Shown: in pieces, positions 35,709 to 43,867 of the stretch | How positions within the stretch are numbered: the stretch's first letter is position 1 | Layout of the letters: the number at the start of each line of letters is the position of its first letter | From: SVTX01 sp045632305 | GTDB lineage: Bacteria > Bacillota > Clostridia > Oscillospirales > CAG-272 | Reading direction: 5' to 3' | Length of the DNA stretch: 64,000 nucleotides | Assembly (NCBI GenBank): GCA_045632305.1 | Contig: JAZQWL010000018.1 | Span: forward strand, 1-64,000 | Translations under genes and position numbers: made by a program | The notes under the pieces: generated by a model | Database searches by the model: none | What the model saw: the letters and a program-made list of their open reading frames with translations, nothing else | What the model was told of the DNA's origin: nothing

Positions 35709-36449
35709 TTAATTTACGTTTTTGGTGTCGGGCTTGATTTTGATCCATCCGACAAGGAATTTAAATCCGAGCTTCAGGGCTACGCATAGAAGCCCGAAAA
35801 TGCTCAGGGAAAATCCGACGTCCGCGTCGAATTTTACTTTCTCTGCGGTATAATCGACCTTTACGTCGATATCCTTTTTACCGTGCAGATTCGAGTGTCT
35901 GTCGAGAAATTCAAGCACGGGGTAGAGTGCGCCCGTGATCGCGCCGTACGTGATAGCCGTCTTTGCGGCGTCATCGCCGCCAACCGTTATGTGGAGCTTG
36001 GCTACGTGGAAATGAAATCTTGACAAAAAGGTCTTGGGGACAAGTCCTAATATCTCGGTGAAGAGCGAAACCATATCGTGAATGCTCGGTCTCTCGGCTC
36101 TCTTTTGTCTTTTTTCTTCCTTTGTGAGCTTTGGCTTTTTCGGTTTTGCCTTCTTTTTTGCCGCCTTTTCAGCTTTTTTCTGTGCTTTTAAGGCATCTTT
36201 TTTCGCCTGCTTTTCCTCGCGGGCGCGTATCTTTTTGAGTGTGTAGTTCTTTAATTTGTATTTTTTCTTTTTCTTTGGGAGAATTCGTATTTTGATACCA
36301 AAGGCAGTGATAAACAGTGAAAGCTCGTCATTCATTTTAAGGGTAATTCTTACCCTTACCGCGATTATTAATGCTAAAAGCAGAAATATAAATCCGATAA
36401 TGCTTAAAAATACGGTTAAAATTATCTGCGGTACTGTAATATTTATCAC
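35709..36449 (-). CDS. DUF2953-domain membrane protein
   Basis: A 246-residue protein with one N-terminal membrane helix (residues about 8-30), a very Lys/Ala-rich charged segment at about 75-120 and a DUF2953 domain to the end (FHFHVAKLHITVGGDDAAKT, ITYGAITGALYPVL). Family members are usually encoded next to gerW in spore-forming Firmicutes, as here, suggesting a membrane role linked to sporulation, but biochemical function is not known. Confidence 0.82.
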   Translation of the reverse strand: MINITVPQIILTVFLSIIGFIFLLLALIIAVRVRITLKMNDELSLFITAFGIKIRILPKKKKKYKLKNYTLKKIRAREEKQAKKDALKAQKKAEKAAKKKAKPKKPKLTKEEKRQKRAERPSIHDMVSLFTEILGLVPKTFLSRFHFHVAKLHITVGGDDAAKTAITYGAITGALYPVLEFLDRHSNLHGKKDIDVKVDYTAEKVKFDADVGFSLSIFGLLCVALKLGFKFLVGWIKIKPDTKNVN

Positions 36450-36477
36450 TCCTTTCGTAAAATTTCAGAAAATTAAA

Positions 36478-37059
36478 TCAGATCGTTATTTCTTCGCCCT
36501 CGGCGGATTCACCGTCCTCGTCAACGTGAGAAAGCTCGGTTACGGGAAGCTCTTCAAGTGAGGAAATACCGAACACGCGAAGGAATTTGTCGCTTGTCGC
36601 GTAGAGCATGGGGCGTCCGGGGGCTTCAAGGCGTCCGCACACCTCGATAAGTCCCTTGTCGATAAGCGAGGTCATAGCGTAGGATGAGTCAACGCCGCGG
36701 ATATTGTCAACGTCGGAGCGGGTAACGGGCTGATTGTATGCCACGATCGCGAGCGCCTCCATAGTTGAGTTTGAAAGATTGCCGCCTCGCTTGATTCCGA
36801 GCGCCTCGCGTATGTAGGGAAGAAATTCTTCCTTTGTTGAAAGCTGGCATGCATTGGGGTACGTAAGAAGAAGGAGACCGCGGCGGGATGCAGGGCTTTC
36901 GTATTCCTTTGCCATTTCGGAAAGGATTGCCTTAAGATCCTTTACCGAGAGTCCGAGAACCTCGGAGAGCTTTTCGTATTCAACGGGATGTCCTGCTGCA
37001 AAGAGAATCGCCTCAATTGCCGACGTGACGTCAGAGAGGGGCTTCATTTCTTCATTCAT
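36478..37059 (-). CDS. scpB: Segregation and condensation protein B
   Basis: A 193-residue winged-helix protein that binds ScpA and SMC in the condensin complex that compacts and segregates the chromosome. Typical sequence includes IEAILFAAGHPVEYEKLSEV, MEALAIVAYNQPVTRSDVDN and IRGVDSSYAMTSLIDKGLIE. The start is the ATG at 37059, with AAAGGAGG nine bases before it; it overlaps the end of scpA by eight bases. A longer open frame to 37119 runs inside scpA and has no ribosome binding site. The third partner, smc, is at 52980. Confidence 0.95.
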   Translation of the reverse strand: MNEEMKPLSDVTSAIEAILFAAGHPVEYEKLSEVLGLSVKDLKAILSEMAKEYESPASRRGLLLLTYPNACQLSTKEEFLPYIREALGIKRGGNLSNSTMEALAIVAYNQPVTRSDVDNIRGVDSSYAMTSLIDKGLIEVCGRLEAPGRPMLYATSDKFLRVFGISSLEELPVTELSHVDEDGESAEGEEITI

Positions 37060-37843
37060 TTGCGTCGTCCTCCTTTGTGCTGTCACCGTTGCGTGACATT
37101 TCTTCGGTATAATTTTCATTCATAACGAGCGTAGCTTCGTCGTCGAGAATGGTGGAAAATTCATGATTGTCGCAGATGAGAATTCTGCGGATCTTGATAA
37201 GCTCGAGAATTCCGAGAAAGATCGCGATCATATCGGGCAGGGAGATCGCATCCTCAAGGAGGGATTTGATCTTCGTAGGAGCGGTAGCGGCGCTCATCTT
37301 GTTGAGAATTCCTACGATCTTGACCTCGACGGGAACGATCGGAGAGCTTATCATGGGCTTGAAGACGTTCTTTTCAAGCTTCGGTCTGTTTTCGTTGTAG
37401 GTGATAATTCTGCGAACCGCTAAAGTCAACGCTTCGATCTCCTGGTCGGCAACAAAGCTCTTGTCGATGGAGATTTCGTCAGTATCCTTTTCAAGGCGGC
37501 CGCTGTATTTGGGGTAGAGGAGAGCCATTTTCTTTGCGGCTTCCTTCGCCTGCGCGTATTTTGCGATAGCGTCGGCAAGTGATGCTCTCGGGTCTTCCTC
37601 GTCCTCCTTGATCTTCGGCAGAAGCATTTTGCTCTTGATGAGCATAAGCTCGCTTGCCATAACGAGAAATTCTGTGGCTATATCCATATTGAGCTGTTGA
37701 GCTTCATTGATATACGCCATATACTGATCGCAGATAAGGGAGATCGGAATATCCTGTATTTCGACTTTATTTTTCTGTATCAGGGTAAGAAGAAGGTCGA
37801 GCGGGCCGTCGAAATCTCCTATGCGATATTTAATTTCTTCCAT
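37052..37843 (-). CDS. scpA: Segregation and condensation protein A
   Basis: A 263-residue kleisin that bridges the SMC heads. The N-terminal helical domain begins YRIGDFDGPLDLLLTLIQKN, followed by ISLICDQYMAYINEAQQLNM and EFLVMASELMLIKSKMLLPK; the C-terminal winged helix contacts the SMC cap. AGGAGGT precedes the ATG. It overlaps scpB, so the two are translationally coupled. Confidence 0.95.
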   Translation of the reverse strand: MEEIKYRIGDFDGPLDLLLTLIQKNKVEIQDIPISLICDQYMAYINEAQQLNMDIATEFLVMASELMLIKSKMLLPKIKEDEEDPRASLADAIAKYAQAKEAAKKMALLYPKYSGRLEKDTDEISIDKSFVADQEIEALTLAVRRIITYNENRPKLEKNVFKPMISSPIVPVEVKIVGILNKMSAATAPTKIKSLLEDAISLPDMIAIFLGILELIKIRRILICDNHEFSTILDDEATLVMNENYTEEMSRNGDSTKEDDANE

Positions 37844-37864
37844 GGGGCTGACCTCCTTTAGAAA

Positions 37865-38584
37865 TTACTTGAAGAATACGTTTATACCGAGTCGGTAGAA
37901 GGGTGTGCCGATACCCGTGAATATTTTGTCGGCGATCCAGGTAAAGGGCGAGAAGTTAAAGAATCTTGAAAGCACGAAAAGAACTGCGAACATGCCGATA
38001 AGAATATAGCGCTCGTACTTCATGACCTTGAAATATACCTTGACGGGCAAAAAAGCGTAGAAGAATCTCGAGCCGTCGAAGGGAGGCAGGGGAATCAGGT
38101 TGAACGCCATAAATATAAAGTTGTACATTGCAAGCAGGTAGAGGAACAGAGGAAGAACGTTCGCAACGCTTGCGAGAATGCCGTCGGACATGCTCATTTT
38201 GATGCACCACGGGGTTAAAAATCCGTAGAGCGCAGTTCCTATAATACCCATGATCAGGTTGGCGGCAGGGCCTGCGATTCCGCACAGAGCCATGCCCCAC
38301 TTGGGATTTTTAAGGTTTCTTGTATTGATCGGAACGGGCTTTGCCCAACCGAAGCCGAACACGAGCATGGCGATAAAGCCGATAGGATCAAGATGCTTTG
38401 CGGGGTTGACCGTAAGGCGTCCGAGATTTTTGGACGTCGGGTCTCCCATTTTGTATGCAACGTATCCGTGAGCCGCCTCGTGTACCGAGAGGGCAAAGAT
38501 TACGATGAGGAGAGTGAAGAGAAGCTCGATTACGGCGTTTCTCCAATCGCCCTCGGCAAATCTGTAAATTGTATTAAAAATCAT
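37865..38584 (-). CDS. Site-2 protease-family (M50) membrane metalloprotease
   Basis: A 239-residue integral membrane protein with the zinc motif HEAAH at residues 35-39 (SVHEAAHGYVAYKMGD) and the third ligand in NLIPLPPFDGSRFF near residue 175. It is the short, PDZ-less type common next to scpA in Firmicutes. The substrate is unknown. It lies between lysA and scpA with about 20-bp gaps. Confidence 0.9.
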   Translation of the reverse strand: MIFNTIYRFAEGDWRNAVIELLFTLLIVIFALSVHEAAHGYVAYKMGDPTSKNLGRLTVNPAKHLDPIGFIAMLVFGFGWAKPVPINTRNLKNPKWGMALCGIAGPAANLIMGIIGTALYGFLTPWCIKMSMSDGILASVANVLPLFLYLLAMYNFIFMAFNLIPLPPFDGSRFFYAFLPVKVYFKVMKYERYILIGMFAVLFVLSRFFNFSPFTWIADKIFTGIGTPFYRLGINVFFK

Positions 38585-38603
38585 AGCTTATTCCTTTTGA
38601 AAA

Positions 38604-39905
38604 TCATAAAACGTCGTTTCGAATGAGATCCTCATAGGTCTCTCTGCGAACAACGATTCGGGATTCTCCGTCCTTTACAAAAATTACGGGAGGACGGGGG
38701 ATTCTGTTGTAGTTTGACGCCATCGAGAAATTGTACGCGCCCGTAGTAAGCGTTGCCAAAATATCGCCTACCTCTGCGGATTGAATTTCAACTCGCTCGC
38801 CGAGAAGGTCTCCCGATTCACAGCATCTTCCCGCAATAGTCGCAATATAGTCGCGGGGGCGGTCTGCCTTGTTTGCGATGATAAACGTGTAGGGGGACTG
38901 ATAAAGCGCGTATCTGGGGTTGTCGGGCATACCGCCGTCAACCGAAATGTAGTTGAGGAAGCCGGGGATCTCCTTGATGCCGCCGACTGTGTAGAGAGTG
39001 ATACCCGCGTTTGCAACGATGGAGCGGCCGGGCTCGAGGCGAACCTCGGGCATTTTAACACCGTTTTTATCGCACTGTGTCTTTACGATTTCTGCAATTT
39101 CACGAATAGCTTCGGTGTAATTGACCGTGGGCTGAGTGTCGAGATATTTTACACCCAAGCCGCCGCCGAGATTGAGCTGATTTAACTCAAAATCACATTC
39201 GCGCTTGACGTCTGCAATAAAGCTTGTCATGATCTCCGCCGCTGATGCGAAGGGATCAATGTCAAAAATCTGAGAGCCGACATGACAGTGGATTCCGTTG
39301 AGCTTGACGTTCTTAAGCGCGAGCGCGCGCTTTACTATATCCATTGCCTGACCGGTTTCGATCGCGTTGCCGAATTTGGAGTCAACGCTGCCCGTTACTA
39401 CCGCCTTGTGGGTGTGGGGGTCTATGCCGGGGGTTATGCGAAGAAGAATATTTTGAACAAGTCCGCGCGCCTCTGCTTCGCGGTTAACTGCGTAAAGCTC
39501 ATAAGCGTTATCAACAACGAAGTGACCTACGCCCATATCCATGGCGTCACAGATGTCGCGCTGTGTCTTGTTGTTTCCGTGGAAATAAATGCGGTCTGCA
39601 GGGAATCCAGCCGCCTTTGCGGTATAAAGCTCACCGCCCGAAACACAGTCGATACCTATCCCTTCCTCTGCAGCGATCTTGTAAATTTCAACAAAGCAGA
39701 GCGCCTTGGACGCAAAGAGCGGAAGCGCGCCTGCGCCAAAATATTTTTCTGCGGCGTTTTTGTATTCACGCATATTTTCGCGGATAACGTTTTCATCCAT
39801 AATATATGCGGGAGTGCCGTATTTTGCGGCAAGCTCAACTGTGTCAAGACCGCCTATGGTCAAGTGTCCTTTTTCGTTAACTGAAAGATGAGGGTATAAA
39901 ATCAT
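38604..39905 (-). CDS. lysA: Diaminopimelate decarboxylase
   Basis: A 433-residue PLP enzyme that converts meso-diaminopimelate to L-lysine, the last step of lysine synthesis. PLP is bound by Lys67 in FASKALCFVEIYK. HCHVGSQIFD, LGGGLGVKY and EPGRSIVANAGITLYTVGGI are the other family motifs. AAGGAAAAACT precedes the ATG. It has no other lysine gene near it. The repeat element at 39933-40085 sits between engB and this gene. Confidence 0.95.
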   Translation of the reverse strand: MILYPHLSVNEKGHLTIGGLDTVELAAKYGTPAYIMDENVIRENMREYKNAAEKYFGAGALPLFASKALCFVEIYKIAAEEGIGIDCVSGGELYTAKAAGFPADRIYFHGNNKTQRDICDAMDMGVGHFVVDNAYELYAVNREAEARGLVQNILLRITPGIDPHTHKAVVTGSVDSKFGNAIETGQAMDIVKRALALKNVKLNGIHCHVGSQIFDIDPFASAAEIMTSFIADVKRECDFELNQLNLGGGLGVKYLDTQPTVNYTEAIREIAEIVKTQCDKNGVKMPEVRLEPGRSIVANAGITLYTVGGIKEIPGFLNYISVDGGMPDNPRYALYQSPYTFIIANKADRPRDYIATIAGRCCESGDLLGERVEIQSAEVGDILATLTTGAYNFSMASNYNRIPRPPVIFVKDGESRIVVRRETYEDLIRNDVL

Positions 39906-39932
39906 AGTTTTTCCTTAAATAAAGTTTTTTAT

Positions 39933-40085
39933 GAGTGCAGAGTGCAGAGTGCAGAGTGCAGAGTGCAGAGTGCAGAGTGCGGAGTGTAGAGTGTAGAGTT
40001 AAAGCGTTTTGAAATGGAGATTTTCGGCTCGACCGAAAATCCACCTTAACTCTGCACTCTTAACTCTTAACTCTGCACTTATTTA
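39933..40085. repeat. Composite repeat, copy 1: 7-bp tandem array, hairpin, inverted 7-mers
   Basis: Six perfect GAGTGCA units (39933-39974) and three degenerate ones to 39995, a 9-bp hairpin GATTTTCGG-CTCGA-CCGAAAATC (40019-40041), then the reverse-complement unit TCTGCAC with spacers, ending GCACTTATTTA at about 40085. The same order of parts occurs at 60291-60475. The far edge supplies the engB stop codon (40079-40081). Confidence 0.85.
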
Positions 40086-40684
40086 ACGTTTGTGCAAATG
40101 GAAATTTCGCGCCAAAGCTCCGTTTTTCCCTCGCCCTTGAGTGAGGAGAAGGGAATGATCTTCGTATCGGGATTGATGACGGGATCGTTTGTTATCTTTT
40201 CGATACAAGCGGCTCTGTCGGTCTTGTTGAGCTTGTCGATCTTTGTGATAACGATAATATAATACATTCCCGTAGCGTTCATCCATTCGAGCATCATTCT
40301 GTCGTCCTTTGTGATGCCTGCGCGTGAGTCGATGAGCTGAATTACACCCTTTACAAGGTCAATGTTGGGATTTTTGGTAAAATAACCGTCGGTGAGCGAG
40401 CTCCACTTTTCACGGTCTGCGGGATTTCTTGCCGCAAAGCCGTAGCCGGGAAGGTCAACGAGGAAGAGCTTTTTGTCAACCTCGTAGAAGTTTACGGTGA
40501 TCGTCTTACCGGGAGTTGCCGATACTCTCGCCAAGGATTTTCTGCCGAGCAGAGTGTTTATAAGCGAGCTTTTTCCCACGTTTGAACGGCCCGAAAGAGC
40601 CATCTGGGGAATGGGATCTCGGGGGAACTGACTTGCAAGTCCCGCGGTCATTTTAAGATTTACGTTCTGTGTATTTAAAGCCAT
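40079..40684 (-). CDS. engB: Ribosome biogenesis GTPase EngB/YsxC
   Basis: A 201-residue GTPase required for assembly of the 50S subunit. G1 is GRSNVGKS at residues 32-39, G3 is DLPGYG and G4 is TKID. The C terminus is ordinary in length, but its last Lys codon and stop codon fall within the edge of the repeat element, hinting that the insertion trimmed or replaced the original end. It follows lon by about 20 bp, the conserved lon-ysxC pair. Confidence 0.95.
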   Translation of the reverse strand: MALNTQNVNLKMTAGLASQFPRDPIPQMALSGRSNVGKSSLINTLLGRKSLARVSATPGKTITVNFYEVDKKLFLVDLPGYGFAARNPADREKWSSLTDGYFTKNPNIDLVKGVIQLIDSRAGITKDDRMMLEWMNATGMYYIIVITKIDKLNKTDRAACIEKITNDPVINPDTKIIPFSSLKGEGKTELWREISICTNVK

Positions 40685-40705
40685 GATAAGCTCCTTACGT
40701 TTGGT

Positions 40706-43111
40706 TTATGCGTTTGCGTGTGATTTAGCCGAAGCGGTATCGAAGGGGAATGCGGGGGCAAGCGTGTCCTCCGTTTTTCCCTTGTGAGCGGGGATATCAA
40801 GAGCGGCAACAAGAATCTCGCTTGCGCGTCTGCAGGGAATAAACGTAATATTCTCGCGAACGAGAGGATCGGTCTTTTCGATGTCCTTTACGTTGTCTGC
40901 GGGAATGAGAACCGTTTTAACGCCTGCGGAAAATGCCGCCATTGTCTTTTCGCGAAGTCCGCCGATGGGGAGAACGTTGCCGCGGAGAGTTATCTCACCC
41001 GTCATTGCTACGTCCTGCTTTACGGGGATGCCCGAGAGTGCGCTTACAAGTGCGGTGAGCATTGTAACGCCTGCGGAGGGGCCGTCCTTCGGGATAGCTC
41101 CTTCGGGAACGTGAATATGAATGTCCTTCTTCTGATAGAAGTCGGTCGGGATATTGTACTTGTCGCAGAGCTGACGCGCGCAGGTGATTGCCGCCTTAGC
41201 GGATTCTTTCATTACGTCACCGAGTGAGCCCGTAAGCTCAAGCTTGCCCGTGCCGTCCATGATGGCAACCTCGATTTTGAGAAGGTCACCTCCAACTTGC
41301 GTGTATGCAAGACCGTTTACGACGCCAACCTGACTTTCGGGAGAAATTTTCTCGGGAAGCACCTTTTCGGGGCCGAGGAAGGTCTTTACGTCGTCCTTTG
41401 TGACGGTGACGGTCTTCACACCCTCGTTTATGATCTTGAGAGCGGCTTTTCTGCAAAGAGAGGAAAGTTCGCGTTCAAGATTGCGGACACCCGATTCGCG
41501 AGTGTAGGAGTCGATAATCTCTTCAAGCGCGCCGTCGGTGAGCTTGAGATTTCTCTTTGTAAGTCCGTGGCGAGTAAGCTGCTTTGGGATAAGATGATTC
41601 TTCGCAATTCCCATCTTCTCGCTCTTTGTGTATGTCTCAAGATGGATAATTTCCATTCTGTCGATAAGCGGGCGCGGAATTGTGTCGAGTGTATTTGCCG
41701 TCGCGATAAAAATGCAGTCCGAAAGATCGAAGGGAAGCTCGACGAAGTGATCGCGGAACGCCTTGTTTTGTTCGGGATCAAGCACCTCAAGGAGTGCTGA
41801 GGACGGATCGCCTCGGCCGTCGTTTGCGAGCTTGTCGATCTCATCGAGAAGTACAAGGGGATTCTTCGTTCCCGCCTGAATGATCGCGGATATGATTCTG
41901 CCGGGCATGGCGCCTACGTAGGTCTTTCTGTGTCCGCGGATGTCCGCCTCGTCTCTTACGCCGCCGAGGGATACGCGAACGTATTTTCTGTTCATGGCGC
42001 GAGCGAGCGAGGATGCGATGGAGGTCTTGCCCACACCGGGAGGGCCCTCAAGACAGATGATCTGCCCTTTGAGGTCGGGATTTAACTGCTTTACAGCCAA
42101 AAATTCAAGGAGGCGTTCCTTGACGTCTACAAGTCCCTCGTGATCTTTATTGAGTATAGCGCGGGCGCGGTTTACGTCTGCGCGGTCTTTTGTGATTTTG
42201 TTCCAGGGAAGCTCAAGGCAGGTGTCGAGGTAGTTTGAAAGAACCGTCGCCTCCGCGCTTCCAAAGGGGGATTTTGCGAGTCGGTCGATCTCGCGATTTA
42301 ATTTCTTTTTAACCTCGTCGGAGGCGTCGAGAGAATTGACCTTTGCGCGGTATTCGTCGATCTCGCTTGTGCCGTCGCCAAGCTCGTCCTGAATCGCGCG
42401 AAGCTCCTCGCGAAGATAAAAGTCCTTCTGAGTTTTGCTGATTCTCGCCTGCGTCTTCTTGTGAATCGATGCCTGCACCTTCAATATTTCAATTTCGCTG
42501 TCGAGCAGTGAGAGGAGTGTCTCCATTCTCTGATAGGGATTGAAAATATGAAGTATCTCGAGCTTGTCTTCATGCTTTACGAGTACGTTGGAGGCAATGA
42601 AATCCGCGAGAAGAGCGGGATTTTTGATGGATCTTGCGGTGGATACGACTTCTTTGGGAATGGAGGGCACGAGCTTATGTATTTTCTCAACCGCTTCGAT
42701 CATGCGGCGCTTGTACGCTTCTCCCTTAACGCTTCCGTCCTCGGGGAGAACGAGTGTCTTGCAGAGGATTTCTGCTGTGTTGTATTTGCCCGTTTCACTG
42801 TAGGACATCATAATGGCGCGGGAAAAACCCTCGGCAACAACTCTTTGAGTGCCGTCGTTTGATTTAACGAGCTGCTTGATCTTGATGACTGTTCCCACGT
42901 CGAAGGGGATCATCTCGCCCTCGCCGTTGTCGACCAAGGGGAGTGCAAATGCAAAGCGGGAGCCGTCCGCCGCCTCGGACGCCGCTACGTGCGAGCCGAA
43001 GTCGTCTTTTTTTACCTGAAAATTTATAATTTCCGACGGAAAAGCTACGATATCCTCAAGAACGATCAAGGGAAGGGAAAGCTTTTCCACTTTTTCAATA
43101 ATGTCAGACAT
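40706..43111 (-). CDS. lon: ATP-dependent protease Lon
   Basis: An 801-residue AAA+ protease that degrades damaged and regulatory proteins. The N-terminal substrate domain begins SLPLIVLEDIVAFPSEIINF; Walker A is GPPGVGKTS; the catalytic Ser is in KDGPSAGVTM and the catalytic Lys in GGLREKTMAAF. The start is the ATG at 43111, preceded by CAGGAGATATAG; a longer frame to 43159 has no such site. It is the first gene of the minus-strand unit running to rluB. Two possible promoters lie upstream (43209-43237 and 43426-43454). Confidence 0.96.
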   Translation of the reverse strand: MSDIIEKVEKLSLPLIVLEDIVAFPSEIINFQVKKDDFGSHVAASEAADGSRFAFALPLVDNGEGEMIPFDVGTVIKIKQLVKSNDGTQRVVAEGFSRAIMMSYSETGKYNTAEILCKTLVLPEDGSVKGEAYKRRMIEAVEKIHKLVPSIPKEVVSTARSIKNPALLADFIASNVLVKHEDKLEILHIFNPYQRMETLLSLLDSEIEILKVQASIHKKTQARISKTQKDFYLREELRAIQDELGDGTSEIDEYRAKVNSLDASDEVKKKLNREIDRLAKSPFGSAEATVLSNYLDTCLELPWNKITKDRADVNRARAILNKDHEGLVDVKERLLEFLAVKQLNPDLKGQIICLEGPPGVGKTSIASSLARAMNRKYVRVSLGGVRDEADIRGHRKTYVGAMPGRIISAIIQAGTKNPLVLLDEIDKLANDGRGDPSSALLEVLDPEQNKAFRDHFVELPFDLSDCIFIATANTLDTIPRPLIDRMEIIHLETYTKSEKMGIAKNHLIPKQLTRHGLTKRNLKLTDGALEEIIDSYTRESGVRNLERELSSLCRKAALKIINEGVKTVTVTKDDVKTFLGPEKVLPEKISPESQVGVVNGLAYTQVGGDLLKIEVAIMDGTGKLELTGSLGDVMKESAKAAITCARQLCDKYNIPTDFYQKKDIHIHVPEGAIPKDGPSAGVTMLTALVSALSGIPVKQDVAMTGEITLRGNVLPIGGLREKTMAAFSAGVKTVLIPADNVKDIEKTDPLVRENITFIPCRRASEILVAALDIPAHKGKTEDTLAPAFPFDTASAKSHANA

Positions 43112-43208
43112 ATCTATATCTCCTGAATAAATGCTTTTGTATGAAGGATTTTCGCGCACTTTTACGCAAAACCGTAACTAAAAATAAAAATATTCCTTCA
43201 ATTATAAT

Positions 43209-43237
43209 ATTATATCACAAATTTCAGAATATTTCCA
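43209..43237 (-). promoter_or_regulatory. Possible proximal promoter of lon
   Basis: On the minus strand: TGGAAA (43237-43232), 17 bp, TATAAT (43214-43209). The -35 matches consensus at four of six bases. Confidence 0.45.
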
Positions 43238-43305
43238 TAGTTTTTTAAGAATTTTTACAATTTATCGAAAGATTTAACGCCGATTTAAAAAAGATACGGA
43301 TCAAA

Positions 43306-43420
43306 ACGAAAAAGCACATTCATAGAATCAGCCGCTGCTCTGTATCATAAGATTGATACCGCGTAGACACTGCTCTAAGAATGCGCTTTTATCTCCTTGG
43401 AGGGAAGTTTTTCCCTCGTG
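43306..43420 (-). ncRNA. Candidate small RNA or attenuated leader upstream of lon
   Basis: Read on the minus strand, a transcript from the promoter at 43426-43454 would carry hairpin A, GAGGGAA-AAAC-TTCCCTC (43417-43400), then a long imperfect stem pairing 43389-43374 with 43326-43311 (14 of 16 pairs). The long stem is capped by a perfect 6-bp hairpin (43359-43342) across an internal bubble, and is followed by TTTTTCGTTTT. This is the form of a small RNA of about 115 bases with its own terminator, or of a lon leader with an attenuator. It is too short for 6S and lacks the SRP GGAA loop; the class is not recognised. Confidence 0.5.
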
Positions 43421-43425
43421 CCAAT

Positions 43426-43454
43426 ATTATACATCAAAAAGCGACTTTTGTAAA
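43426..43454 (-). promoter_or_regulatory. Minus-strand promoter upstream of lon / candidate small RNA
   Basis: TTTACA (43454-43449), a 17-bp spacer and a perfect TATAAT (43431-43426). Confidence 0.75.
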
Positions 43455-43650
43455 TATCCAAAATGAACGATTTTTCTCGAAATTTTTCGTCGTTTTAAAT
43501 AGGATATAGAAAATTGCGCCAAAATGTCGTAGTGGTTTTTGTGGAAATTGCGACGACGACACGAAAATTATGCCGATTTTATGCCGATTCTTTGTTTTTT
43601 AACGTTTTTTCGAGCACAAAAGATTTTTTAAATTTTTTTCAATATGCCTA

Positions 43651-43679
43651 TTGACAAAAGCGGGGGAGTATGGTATAAT
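43651..43679 (+). promoter_or_regulatory. Promoter of infC-rpmI-rplT with extended -10
   Basis: A perfect TTGACA (43651-43656), 17-bp spacer and perfect TATAAT (43674-43679), with TG one base before the -10 (extended -10). It is among the strongest-looking promoters of the window. Confidence 0.93.
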
Positions 43680-43803
43680 GTTCGGGAATAAAGCGAAGTC
43701 CCATGCTTCCACCCTGCCGAACGGTCGCGCAGTGGTCAATAACTTTAACCGCAAAAAAGCGGTAATTGTGTGCACGGGAGTCTTGGCTTCGGTGCGTTTT
43801 TTA
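43680..43803 (+). promoter_or_regulatory. infC operon leader with attenuator (L20-leader type)
   Basis: The leader contains GCGAAGTCCCATGCTTCC (43694-43711), a hairpin ACCGC-AAAAAA-GCGGT (43748-43763), and an imperfect stem from GCACGGGAGT (43772) to GTGC (43795) followed by six T residues (43797-43802), a terminator-like element. TCCC early and GGGA later can pair, as expected for alternative folds. L20 leaders of Firmicutes stop transcription when free L20 binds; identity here is by position and these features. Confidence 0.7.
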
Positions 43804-43867
43804 TTTTCCACAAGGCGCGCCGATGAACAAATATTATCGCAAAACTATTTTTCGGAGGTGAACGACC

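Noticed and set aside
39933..40002. CRISPR array
   Set aside because: The unit is only 7 bp, directly tandem without spacers, and no cas gene is present.
43306..43420. 6S RNA or SRP RNA identity for the minus-strand element
   Set aside because: The element is about 115 bases, short of the usual 6S length, and lacks the SRP GGAA tetraloop and AGCAG side; the large internal bubble is on a short stem only.
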